Positions 6,049 to 12,340 of a stretch of 38,540 nucleotides of DNA are shown here, one piece after another. Source of the stretch: a virus; the IMG/VR virus record IMGVR_UViG_3300005518_000028, positions 1 through 38,540 of that record; one strand, 5' to 3'. The translations under genes were made by a program, and so were the position numbers. The notes under the pieces are model-generated. The model saw nothing but the letters and a program-made list of their open reading frames with translations. It was not told where the DNA came from and did not search any database. The first letter of the stretch is position 1; each line of letters begins with the position of its first letter.

Positions 6049-7109
6049 TAGACGGCAGCCTCCAGCATAGGTTGATACTGCTTGCGAAATCCGGAAGTCG
6101 GCGCTTGATGCAAGTGACCTTTCTTGCGAAGCCTCATGGACGAAACTTCCGTTTCGACACACATGCGAAGCGTCTTCCCTAAGAGGTCTTCCTCTTCCTT
6201 AACGATAGACCGCTTTAGCGCCTTATCCATGGCCATGCGCAGTTCTGAAAACGACAAGCCGTGAGAAAGCGTTACCGCATCTTCGCGTTCTTCTTTTTTA
6301 ACGCGCTTCTTTAGGCGGGCTTGAATGGCCAGGTCCCTTTGCGTAGCGTCAGGCATTTTGAATTCGACGACCTTGTCAAACCGTCGCCACATGGCAGGGT
6401 CAATCTTGTCTCCCATGTTGGTAGCCCCAATAAAGATCGAATCCCCACGAAAGGCTTCCAGGCGCTCTAGAAGGATCGTCAGAGCCTTATCCTTAAAAGT
6501 GTCCCCTTTGCCTCGGGAGAGTGCAAACATCTCAATTTCGTCCATTAGGACGACTTTAGGGTTATTTTTAAGGTTAATCTCGTCGCATTTCATGCGGAGG
6601 AAGTTTAACCGTTCACCAATCGTACAGGCACACGCCGAAGATGCACTTCCGCAATGCCGACAAGATGGCGAATTGTGGTAGGAATTGGTTATAGTTTTAA
6701 TCTCTTCCTTCCATTCCTTAATCTGGCGCTCGTCGTCCGGGGTAACGCCTTGCAACTCGTCCCAGAGTTTTCCCATGACGCGCTCTTCGTAACCGTAAAG
6801 AGAGTGCACCATGCGGTCAGACCGTACCTGGTAGAACTCCATCCCCAACTCATCTGCCAGGTAACGGGACATAATGGTTTTGCCCGTTCCTGGGGGACCG
6901 GTGAAAAGGAGCCTATTGGCGTTCTTAAGATTTTCTTTTTTCAACTCGGCACGGCAGTCGTACTCGAGTTTAATGTCTTCGAAATCTTCTTTTAGCCATT
7001 CGGGGATGATTAAATATTCCTTTTGCAAGGGATCGCTTGGCCGCTCTAAAATAGAGCCACCCATGGCATCGTTGATTAAGTCTCGCGGTCTTTCTTCTTC
7101 GCTCTGCAT
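6048..7109 (-). CDS. AAA ATPase (classical AAA type) with a four-Cys insert
   Basis: The 353-residue product has one AAA module. Walker A is GPPGTGKT at 71-78, Walker B VVLMDE at 186-191, sensor 1 Asn231 in 'IGATN', then 'DPAMWRRFD' with Arg242/Arg243 as arginine fingers, the second region of homology of Cdc48/FtsH-type AAA proteins. Between Walker A and B is an insert with Cys150, Cys153, Cys160 and Cys162 (CxxC...CxC), a probable zinc knuckle. 'GLSFSEL' near 284-290 fits the lid region. There is no substrate-recognition domain, so specificity must come from partners. The next gene upstream in the operon encodes a VWA protein, a pairing known from MoxR-type chaperone and metal-insertion systems. 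A strong AAAGGAG site precedes the ATG. Confidence 0.85.
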   Translation of the reverse strand: MQSEEERPRDLINDAMGGSILERPSDPLQKEYLIIPEWLKEDFEDIKLEYDCRAELKKENLKNANRLLFTGPPGTGKTIMSRYLADELGMEFYQVRSDRMVHSLYGYEERVMGKLWDELQGVTPDDERQIKEWKEEIKTITNSYHNSPSCRHCGSASSACACTIGERLNFLRMKCDEINLKNNPKVVLMDEIEMFALSRGKGDTFKDKALTILLERLEAFRGDSIFIGATNMGDKIDPAMWRRFDKVVEFKMPDATQRDLAIQARLKKRVKKEEREDAVTLSHGLSFSELRMAMDKALKRSIVKEEEDLLGKTLRMCVETEVSSMRLRKKGHLHQAPTSGFRKQYQPMLEAAV

Positions 7110-7131
7110 CTCTTTCTCTCTCCTTTAGTGT

Positions 7132-7827
7132 TTAAATGATCCCCATAATTCTTGGGTCTGTGTTGTTCGGACCCAAGGTAAAGCCTATGTCTGTCGTATG
7201 TTGCCGCACCGGCGAATGGTGACCAATCGGAATCTCATCTAATCCTTGTTTTATGTTCGCCATATTACCAAGTGTTTCACCCAAGCCGCGCCATGCAAAA
7301 TAGGTCGTAAGCATCCGATAGGGATGGCGCCTTTTAGCAGATGGGCCAATGTTTTTTAAATCTTCACAAGTAAATTGACGTGAAGTTTGGTTACTCCCAA
7401 AATCAGTTTGCAAAAAGAAATGGGTTTGTGAATTAGGCGCCTCATTTTGCATTTTTAAAATAGCCGAACCCAACGCGTCCCAAGTGCTTTCAGTGCCGCG
7501 ATTGTTGTATTGCGATAAAGCGTAAATGCTTCGAAACCTTGGCACAGAAACGACTGGCGTTCGCCAGTAAACGTATTTGACGTTATAGTCGTAAACGATG
7601 AGCGAAAACCTTGCCATTGGGGTTTTTTGTTTAACGTAAGAAACGCACGCATTCACCCAGTTGCAAAGATCCCCTTGGACGCCGTCCATGGAACCCGAGA
7701 CGTCACAGATAAAGACGACGTCGATATCTTGCTCGATTGTCCCCTTGGGGGATTTTGGCTTTGTTTTAGGATTCATCTTAACCGGCTTTTTTTCTGGCCT
7801 TTTGTGCGATCTGACAAGGATGGGCAT
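7132..7827 (-). CDS. von Willebrand factor A (VWA) domain protein, AAA partner
   Basis: The 231-residue protein has a basic N-terminal tail of 30 residues, then a VWA domain with a full MIDAS metal site: Asp42-x-Ser44-x-Ser46 ('CDVSGSMDG'), a Thr in 'RGTEST' (112 or 115) and Asp142 in 'LQTDFGS'. VWA domains bind protein partners through this metal. The roughly 90 residues after 142 are not typical VWA and contain 'TYFAWRGLGETLGNMA'. Its start is coupled to the upstream gene (TAATG), and the AAA gene follows 22 nt downstream. In RavA-ViaA and NorQ-NorD systems such pairs remodel or load metals into a target; here the target is unknown, perhaps one of the adjacent small proteins. Confidence 0.85.
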   Translation of the reverse strand: MPILVRSHKRPEKKPVKMNPKTKPKSPKGTIEQDIDVVFICDVSGSMDGVQGDLCNWVNACVSYVKQKTPMARFSLIVYDYNVKYVYWRTPVVSVPRFRSIYALSQYNNRGTESTWDALGSAILKMQNEAPNSQTHFFLQTDFGSNQTSRQFTCEDLKNIGPSAKRRHPYRMLTTYFAWRGLGETLGNMANIKQGLDEIPIGHHSPVRQHTTDIGFTLGPNNTDPRIMGII

Positions 7828-8162
7828 TAGATGCCTATCTTTAGCGATGCCAAGACCTTTATCGAGTCCATAATTTTATCAATCTCTAGGACGGCTTTAT
7901 TGCCGTGCTCTCTCGTTTCGTCTTGGGTTGCCATGACTAGCGCCCGATGACGCAACTCTTGCGTTAACTTAATGTAAGTGCGCAAGATCTCAAGCCAGAC
8001 GGCTTGGAATACGGGTTCCCCTTTATACCGCACCAAAAAGTGAACATCGGCTTTTAACTCTTCGACTTTTTCCTGCGACATTTGGTGCGCCGCGATGACG
8101 GTCTTTTCCTGCTTATTTTCTGCATAGGCTTTAACCGCCTCTAAAATATCTTCTAAGGTCAT
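7827..8162 (-). CDS. hypothetical helical protein upstream of VWA gene
   Basis: The 111-residue product is almost fully helical ('LEDILEAVKAYAENKQEK', 'VWLEILRTYIKLTQELRH', 'DKIMDSIKVLASL'). Its start overlaps the previous stop (ATGA) and its stop overlaps the VWA start (TAATG), so it is translationally locked to the AAA-VWA pair. It could be a substrate or adaptor for that pair. No family is recognised. Confidence 0.65.
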   Translation of the reverse strand: MTLEDILEAVKAYAENKQEKTVIAAHQMSQEKVEELKADVHFLVRYKGEPVFQAVWLEILRTYIKLTQELRHRALVMATQDETREHGNKAVLEIDKIMDSIKVLASLKIGI

Positions 8163-8509
8163 ACCTGCGCACCTTTCCCGTTCTTCTTGGATTTTAAAGC
8201 GAAGGCTTTTACGTGTTTCAAATCAAGCGCGTTATTTCTTTTATTGTGCTTTGAATAAAGTGGCCTATCGAGCCTATTTTTAGGAGCGAATTGCTCAACG
8301 TCATCGGCTATCTTATGAAGATCGGGGTTGTTCTCTAGCAAAAAGTCTTCAAGGACACTCCGCATTGTTGATTCCGTAGCGCGTGCCATGCGTGCAATGG
8401 GTTCCATTACTTGCCGCGATAGGTTAATCCCGACGGTGACGTCTGAACTTTTACTCTCAGCCGTTTTGGCAAGCATCTTCATGCGGTCTTGGAATGAGGC
8501 AGATTTCAT
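8159..8509 (-). CDS. hypothetical protein, 116 residues, basic C-terminus
   Basis: A strong AAGGAG site lies 9 nt before the ATG. The central segment ('DVTVGINLSRQVMEPIARMARATESTMRSVLEDFLLE', described in two halves) reads like a short strand followed by two helices, the order of a ribbon-helix-helix DNA-binding domain. The C-terminal 40 residues are Lys/Arg/Asn-rich. A DNA-binding regulator is a possible reading but is not certain. It is coupled to the next gene by an ATGA overlap. Confidence 0.6.
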   Translation of the reverse strand: MKSASFQDRMKMLAKTAESKSSDVTVGINLSRQVMEPIARMARATESTMRSVLEDFLLENNPDLHKIADDVEQFAPKNRLDRPLYSKHNKRNNALDLKHVKAFALKSKKNGKGAQV

Positions 8510-8520
8510 TTTCTCTCTCC

Positions 8521-8784
8521 TTAAGTGTTGATGGCGTAATTATCGCCCGGGTAAATTTTACGGTATGCTTGGGTCATGGTGATGCGGCTATCGTTTCTTT
8601 TTTTCTGGCCGATTAAGATACCAGAGAAATAAACATCAATCCGCGCATCCGCATAACTGCGACACACGTTGATGACAGACCTCAAATGACGCCTAACAAA
8701 TGGCAGTCTATCTCTTTGGTTTTTCTCGATTCTGACAATCAATAGAAATGCGTCCCGCAGATCCTCTGCTTTAATCTCGATCAT
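8521..8784 (-). CDS. hypothetical protein, 87 residues
   Basis: The ATG is preceded by AAAGGGGAG, so the start is secure. The product begins with a helix ('AEDLRDAFLLIVRIEKNQ'), has a basic middle ('RLPFVRRHLRSVINVCRSYADA') and strands at the end ('IDVYFSGILIGQ'). No motif is recognised. It is transcribed with the RecT-like and AAA-VWA genes. Confidence 0.6.
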   Translation of the reverse strand: MIEIKAEDLRDAFLLIVRIEKNQRDRLPFVRRHLRSVINVCRSYADARIDVYFSGILIGQKKRNDSRITMTQAYRKIYPGDNYAINT

Positions 8785-8795
8785 TTTGCTCCCCT

Positions 8796-9317
8796 TTAAT
8801 GTGTGAGTTCGTTAAACGGATTAGCCATGCGGCCACCCATGGAAGTAACCGTCTCTCCAAAACCAGGCGATTCCGTTAAGGTGGAAATCTTGCCTTTATC
8901 GTTTCTCTCGATGAAGTAATAAAAAGCCTTAGTCTCTTGCCGCGTCATGGCGTGAATGCAGATGCACTCTTTGCGCTCTGGATGGTACTCTAGACTTTCG
9001 TAGGTTTCATAGAGTTCGTTGACGTGCTTATCGAGATCACCATGGATGTCTTCGTCTCTCGTCATTAAAAGCCAGCTCTCAGCAATAAAGATGACCCCAA
9101 GACCGTTAAGTCTTTTGGTCAGTTCTTTAATAGCTGCCTGCGCTATGTCCTTAGAGGGGTAGGTCTCTAGACTGACGCAGCCGGCATTCATTTTTTCATC
9201 GAAGATCATGGCAAACATGGGCGGGCCTTTGCCTTCCGCTAAGACAACCCTTTTGGTATTTTCGACAAACTCTTTTGCAAACTTAAAGAAGTTTTCTTTG
9301 GTAAACGTTTTATCCAT
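8796..9317 (-). CDS. hypothetical protein, 173 residues
   Basis: The start overlaps the end of the RecT-like gene by 8 nt. The protein is alpha/beta, with an N-terminal helix ('FFKFAKEFVENTK'), strands ('PPMFAMIFDEK', 'GVIFIAESWLLM') and an acidic helix ('DLDKHVNELYETYESLEY'). The layout recalls phage proteins found beside single-strand annealing genes, but I see no catalytic motif. A recombination accessory is a guess from position only. Confidence 0.6.
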   Translation of the reverse strand: MDKTFTKENFFKFAKEFVENTKRVVLAEGKGPPMFAMIFDEKMNAGCVSLETYPSKDIAQAAIKELTKRLNGLGVIFIAESWLLMTRDEDIHGDLDKHVNELYETYESLEYHPERKECICIHAMTRQETKAFYYFIERNDKGKISTLTESPGFGETVTSMGGRMANPFNELTH

Positions 9318-10179
9318 TGTAGGGCGGCTCTTCGATTGAAACTGACGGAATGCCTTCTTTTAACCATTTTTCAGCGGTCTTTAAGCACTCCTCTAACTTA
9401 TCCATCTGGCGATCAGTCTTAGCCAAATCAATGTGTTCTAATTTGGCATTATCTTTGCCGATTAAATCCTTAAAGTACTCCGTCTCGGTCCACATACCAT
9501 TTGAGGCATGTAGGGCGCTTAAGACTTCTTTTAAGCGGTCTTTAATCTCTTGGTGTTGCAGGGAACGCTCTAAGTCTGGAGAGGTAACCGGTAGCGGTTC
9601 TTTTGTGGCGGAGGTTGGTGCGGGAACCTCGATCACCTCTCCAGTTTGTTCATTTAGGACTTCAGCCTTTTTTGGCGTAACGTTTTTAATCTCATCTGAA
9701 AAGTCAGAGACAATCTCAGGCGGATAAAGCCCGGCCATGCCAGGACACACTGCGTCACACCCCTCCGAGACGCAACGTGCCCTAAGCATGGCTGCCGGGT
9801 ATTTGTTCCAGTTTCCTTTGCCTAAGAGGTCAGCCTGGCGTGCCTTGTCCATATCCCAAACGACCCTAAGGGTTCCCCCTTGCGGGTGGGAGAACGTGGC
9901 GTCACAAACCTCGTCGTTACTCTCATGCCATTCTATTTTGCCTCCGGCAGAGATAAAGTCCCGCTGAATGGCTTTAGCACTCTTAGAAGGCTTGTTGTTT
10001 ATAATGTGGTAATCGAGTGCAGCTAAGGCTGGATGACGTCCTTCGGCTTGGGCAATTAAGCACAAGGCTAGAGCTTGCTCTTGGGTCTTAATGCCAAAGA
10101 GATTAGACTTGGCGATGGCATGGGCCATGATCTGCATGTCAGTCACAGCGAAGTCTTTCTTTACGATTGCATCAGACAT
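9310..10179 (-). CDS. RecT-like single-strand annealing protein
   Basis: The 289-residue protein has a core at residues 5-160 that I recognise from many phages: 'MAHAIAKSNLFG', 'QALALCLIAQAEGRHP', 'LDYHIINNKPSKSAKA', 'GGKIEWHE', 'ATFSHPQGGTLRV', 'NWNKYPAAMLRARCVSEG', 'GLYPPEIVSDF'. This family is annotated RecT-like; it anneals complementary strands during replication and recombination. The C-terminal 120 residues are variable, Pro/Thr-rich then helical, a likely protein-interaction tail. No exonuclease partner gene is adjacent; the PD-(D/E)XK gene at 2127 lies 7 kb away. It is preceded by AAGGAG at a rather long 16 nt. Confidence 0.75.
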   Translation of the reverse strand: MSDAIVKKDFAVTDMQIMAHAIAKSNLFGIKTQEQALALCLIAQAEGRHPALAALDYHIINNKPSKSAKAIQRDFISAGGKIEWHESNDEVCDATFSHPQGGTLRVVWDMDKARQADLLGKGNWNKYPAAMLRARCVSEGCDAVCPGMAGLYPPEIVSDFSDEIKNVTPKKAEVLNEQTGEVIEVPAPTSATKEPLPVTSPDLERSLQHQEIKDRLKEVLSALHASNGMWTETEYFKDLIGKDNAKLEHIDLAKTDRQMDKLEECLKTAEKWLKEGIPSVSIEEPPYNG

Positions 10180-10184
10180 TTTTA

Positions 10185-10376
10185 TTAACCCTCGATCTCC
10201 TTTTTAAGGAGGGCTATTCCGATTTCGACTAAGTCTTGGCAGATTAACTCACAAGATTTCTCTGCCTGCATTTTTAAATAGGCATGTTTTTTTGCCAGCT
10301 CTAATTCGCGCTTCAGATCTTCCCTTCTTCGTGACTGGAACGATCTCAAGCCTCTCTTTGTTAGATTTTTGTTCAT
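10185..10376 (-). CDS. small basic helical protein, 63 residues
   Basis: The N-terminal 25 residues are very basic ('KRGLRSFQSRRREDLKREL'). The rest is helical with two Cys ('AEKSCELICQDLVEIGIALL'). It sits 5 nt upstream of the RecT-like gene and 6 nt after the lipoprotein gene. The ribosome site is weak, so coupling is likely. No family is recognised. Confidence 0.5.
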   Translation of the reverse strand: MNKNLTKRGLRSFQSRRREDLKRELELAKKHAYLKMQAEKSCELICQDLVEIGIALLKKEIEG

Positions 10377-10382
10377 TGGCTT

Positions 10383-10727
10383 TTAGGTGTTTGCCGCTCC
10401 GCACCGAAAATGGATATCGATCCAGGTGCGTCTTGTGTTGATGGGAACCAAGACTCTTCTGCCCACAAAACCAGCGGTCTCTATGGTCGAGTGGTTTCCC
10501 TCAGCGGTAATTCGGAAGCCTTTACCTTCGCAGAACTCAGCCGCTTGTTCGATCGCTTTCTCTCGGGAGATTTTGCCATAGATCTTCCCTCCGAGATAAG
10601 TCACGACGCCACTTCGCACCGGTTCATAAGTTGATAGTGTCAGATTTGAGTGGGGACGAGCGCAGCCTGGTGTAATGAACGACAAGGCCCATAAAACTAG
10701 AAGCGTTAAAAGTTTTTTTAAAACCAT
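10383..10727 (-). CDS. small secreted lipoprotein
   Basis: The ATG follows AAAGGAGAG. The N-terminus is a clear signal peptide: Lys4-Lys5, a hydrophobic core ('LLTLLVLWALSFI') and a cleavage region ending Thr-Pro-Gly-Cys22, close to a lipobox. The mature 93-residue part has a beta/alpha pattern with two Cys ('EFCEGKG' and 'IHFRCG') that could form a disulfide. Phage-encoded early lipoproteins often alter the envelope, for example to exclude other phages; this is inferred. It is separated from the upstream XRE gene by a 136-nt gap with an inverted repeat, so it may have its own promoter. Confidence 0.65.
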   Translation of the reverse strand: MVLKKLLTLLVLWALSFITPGCARPHSNLTLSTYEPVRSGVVTYLGGKIYGKISREKAIEQAAEFCEGKGFRITAEGNHSTIETAGFVGRRVLVPINTRRTWIDIHFRCGAANT

Positions 10728-10752
10728 ACGTCTCTCCTTTCTTTTAACCCTG

Positions 10753-10802
10753 ACACAGGCGCCCTAACGTCTTGCCCTAAAGATATTAAAAAACGCCTGT
10801 GT
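10753..10802. repeat. 9-bp inverted repeat upstream of the lipoprotein gene
   Basis: ACACAGGCG (10753-10761) and CGCCTGTGT (10794-10802) form a perfect inverted pair 32 nt apart, in the 136-nt gap between the XRE gene and the lipoprotein gene. No T-run follows on either strand in a terminator position. It may be a paired operator or an mRNA leader hairpin. Confidence 0.5.
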
Positions 10803-10863
10803 TTCGCCTCATTAAGGCTCTTCAGAAGGTTTCTTTTCTAGCGACTCTCCAGTCTCCAAGCGT

Positions 10864-11085
10864 TCACGTTTTGGACCGAACGCCTAAAAGATCATTGGGT
10901 GTTACATCTAGACTCTTGGCTAACTTCAATAAGGTTTCGGCTGTGGGGTTGGTCTCAAAGCCTCGTTCAAAGTTGGATATGGTGACTGACCCTAAGTTGG
11001 ATTTCTCTGCGACTTGCCATTGCAATAGACCTTTTGATTGACGGATGCGTTTCAAAATTTTCCCAAAGTTTTTTAAGTTTTTCAT
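10864..11085 (-). CDS. XRE-family (helix-turn-helix) repressor, 73 residues
   Basis: The start is ATG at 11085, the first Met of the folded domain; the upstream extension of the frame is not protein-like. The whole protein is one HTH_XRE domain: 'FGKILKRIRQSKGLLQWQVA', the recognition-helix region 'SNLGSVTISNFERG', then 'TAETLLKLAKSLDVTPNDLLG'. There is no oligomerisation domain, so it may act as a simple dimer. A -35 TTGACA with 17-nt spacing to TATTTG ends 9 nt before the ATG, so the message would be nearly leaderless, as for lambda cI. It is the natural candidate to bind the palindrome at 11808-11823 and so govern the early/late switch. Confidence 0.8.
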   Translation of the reverse strand: MKNLKNFGKILKRIRQSKGLLQWQVAEKSNLGSVTISNFERGFETNPTAETLLKLAKSLDVTPNDLLGVRSKT

Positions 11086-11094
11086 ATGGCAAAC

Positions 11095-11123
11095 CAAATA
11101 AGTGCAAATACTAATTATGTCAA
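11095..11123 (-). promoter_or_regulatory. promoter of the XRE repressor gene
   Basis: On the minus strand TTGACA (11123-11118) is followed after 17 nt by TATTTG (11100-11095). Expected transcription starts fall 0-5 nt before the ATG at 11085, giving a leaderless or near-leaderless message. The -35 is perfect and the -10 is weak (3 of 6). Confidence 0.5.
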
Positions 11124-11125
11124 TA

Positions 11126-11320
11126 TTATTTTTTGTAGACACACAAAAAGCAGTATCCTTGGTCATCAATCTGGTCTGTTGGAACCCACACCCCACACTG
11201 GGCACAAGGCACGTGGCGCTTCTCGTTTTCGTCTTCCTCATCTCTTGATAGGGTGCCATCATTCACCATGGCTCTGGCCATTTCAAAAAGGTCTATAATT
11301 GAATCATTTGATTTTGGCAT
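11126..11320 (-). CDS. 64-residue zinc-ribbon protein
   Basis: The ATG has an AAGGAG site 9 nt upstream. An acidic, helical N-terminal half ('SIIDLFEMARAMVNDG') is followed by two Cys pairs, 'PCAQCG' and 'CFLC', spaced 17 residues apart, the layout of a four-Cys zinc ribbon. Small proteins of this type often contact nucleic acid or RNA polymerase. The last codons contain the operator-like inverted repeat at 11130-11149. It overlaps the upstream gene by 17 nt. Confidence 0.65.
   Translation of the reverse strand: MPKSNDSIIDLFEMARAMVNDGTLSRDEEDENEKRHVPCAQCGVWVPTDQIDDQGYCFLCVYKK
11130..11149. promoter_or_regulatory. operator-like inverted repeat before the XRE promoter
   Basis: TTTTTGT (11130-11136) and ACAAAAA (11143-11149) are an inverted pair around 6 bp. 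The core TTGT-N6-ACAA has the same half-sites and spacing as the palindrome at 11808-11823 (11 of 14 bases identical). It lies just upstream of the TTGACA box, a good place for autoregulation. It is also coding sequence, so chance similarity is possible. Confidence 0.4.
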
Positions 11321-11543
11321 AGGGGTACTCCTTATCTAGTTGGTCAAAGCTTTCATCTACTAAGCGCGAAGACTCCTCAATATCGTTATTCTCTAGCGCC
11401 TCGATCGATTGCTCTAAGATCTCTTCAATATAGCCATGAACATCGAGCAAGTTGTCTTTGGCCTTTTCCATGAGCGCTATCAATTTATTTCGGACTAACA
11501 GCAATTCTACGGTGTGTTTGATTTGGTCGTCCTGGTCGTCCAT
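11304..11543 (-). CDS. acidic helical protein, 79 residues
   Basis: The ATG is preceded by AAAGG. The product is strongly acidic and almost entirely helical ('LLLVRNKLIALMEKAKDNLL', 'YIEEILEQSIEALENND'), probably a coiled-coil or helical-hairpin dimer. Acidic small early phage proteins often mimic DNA or bind host enzymes; nothing here proves that. It lies 2 nt after the first gene of the operon. Confidence 0.6.
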   Translation of the reverse strand: MDDQDDQIKHTVELLLVRNKLIALMEKAKDNLLDVHGYIEEILEQSIEALENNDIEESSRLVDESFDQLDKEYPYAKIK

Positions 11544-11545
11544 GG

Positions 11546-11773
11546 TTAGTGCCTTTCAATTTGCGCTAGTTTTTCATGGGCCTTCGCTAAATTGGGCGGA
11601 TTTTCTTGGAGATAGGCATCGGCCACCATGGCCGCCATTAAAAGGTTGTCGTTATTGGCCATGGCTGCCATCTCCATTAGGTTTGAAAGATAGGCCTTCA
11701 TTTCTTGTAGATTCATGGGAGACGGCAAAAAGTCTTCTCTCGGGATCTCTGAAATGTGTACAAAGTCTTTCAT
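11546..11773 (-). CDS. first gene of leftward operon, 75-residue protein
   Basis: An AAGGAG site lies 8 nt before the ATG, and the predicted leftward promoter ends about 15 nt upstream of that, so the leader is very short. The protein is helical and Met-rich ('LQEMKAYLSNLMEMAAMANN', 'LLMAAMVADAYLQENP', 'LAKAHEKLAQIE'), possibly a TPR-like helical hairpin. No family is recognised. As the first early gene it should be made soonest after infection. Confidence 0.6.
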   Translation of the reverse strand: MKDFVHISEIPREDFLPSPMNLQEMKAYLSNLMEMAAMANNDNLLMAAMVADAYLQENPPNLAKAHEKLAQIERH

Positions 11774-11794
11774 TTTTATCTCTCCTTATAACTT

Positions 11795-11822
11795 ATTATC
11801 TGCACTAATTGTGTATACACAA
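11795..11822 (-). promoter_or_regulatory. leftward early promoter
   Basis: On the minus strand TTGTGT (11822-11817) is followed after 16 nt by GATAAT (11800-11795). The GATAAT box matches TATAAT at 5 of 6 bases. The -35 lies inside the 16-bp palindrome. It would drive the operon beginning at 11773. Confidence 0.5.
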
Positions 11823-11823
11823 T
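11808..11823. promoter_or_regulatory. 16-bp palindromic operator shared by divergent promoters
   Basis: ATTGTGTATACACAAT is a perfect palindrome in the only divergent intergenic region between the two main transcription units. It overlaps the -35 boxes of both candidate promoters, so one bound dimer could block both. The likely binder is the XRE protein at 10864-11085, whose own promoter carries a related TTGT-N6-ACAA site. Confidence 0.65.
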
Positions 11824-11838
11824 AACATTGCAGATAAT
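11809..11838 (+). promoter_or_regulatory. rightward promoter
   Basis: TTGTGT (11809-11814) is followed after 18 nt by GATAAT (11833-11838), the same pair of boxes as on the other strand. The expected leader to the ATG at 11905 is about 60 nt. No gene lies between 11774 and 11904. Confidence 0.5.
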
Positions 11839-11904
11839 TAAGGCAAGTAGAAAACGTGCAAACCCTAAAAATATCTTGCAATAATTCCGCAGGGTTATAA
11901 AGGC

Positions 11905-12123
11905 ATGGGAATGATCCTACAGTTAAACCCTCATTTAGAATGCATCGTCACGTCTAAGGGCAATGCAGAGGGGGTGGCCTTATTCCTAATCGATTACTCA
12001 ACGGAAGGGGACTTAATGTGGGTAGTCGCATTGAGAGAAACAGGGGAGATATGGGTCGTGCCTAACTGGGAGATTAGGCTGCACCGCAATTGGTCATTTG
12101 GATATGGGAGAAATGGGCAGTGA
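11905..12123 (+). CDS. conserved small phage protein, 72 residues
   Basis: First rightward gene. The product contains 'GVALFLIDYSTEGDLMWVVA', 'ETGEIWVVPNWEIRL' and ends 'NWSFGYGR'. I recognise this pattern ('IDYG...WVV...TGE...VPN.E.R...NW') from many phage early regions, where its function is unknown; it is probably a small beta-barrel. ATG 11905 and ATG 11911 are both possible, with AAAGG just upstream of the first. Confidence 0.7.
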   Translation: MGMILQLNPHLECIVTSKGNAEGVALFLIDYSTEGDLMWVVALRETGEIWVVPNWEIRLHRNWSFGYGRNGQ

Positions 12124-12340
12124 AACCGTATTGGAGATACAAATTGACATGAATCCTGAATGCGAAAAATGTGGCGTTGACTATAATAAATACCAATGGC
12201 TTATTGAGGGAGCTGAACTTATTATAAGTTTAAGAGAAAATGGACCTCTTAAATATTTAGAAGTTCAGGTTGGTCAACAGGAGCCCATTGATAAAATGAA
12301 TAAGGCTTTTAATCTTTTTAAGAACGCACTTCTAAAGTGA
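12104..12340 (+). CDS. hypothetical protein, about 78 residues
   Basis: The frame opens at 12098; ATG 12104 or 12113 are the likely starts, overlapping the preceding gene. The sequence has 'PECEKCGVDY' (one Cys pair) and a hydrophobic/acidic body ('YQWLIEGAELIISLREN', 'MNKAFNLFKNALL'). No family is recognised. Its stop overlaps the GTG start of the methyltransferase. Confidence 0.55.
   Translation: MGEMGSETVLEIQIDMNPECEKCGVDYNKYQWLIEGAELIISLRENGPLKYLEVQVGQQEPIDKMNKAFNLFKNALLK

Noticed and set aside
10753-10802. Terminator after the XRE gene
   Set aside because: The inverted repeat has a 32-nt loop and no U-tract in the right place on the minus strand, so a leader or operator role is more likely.
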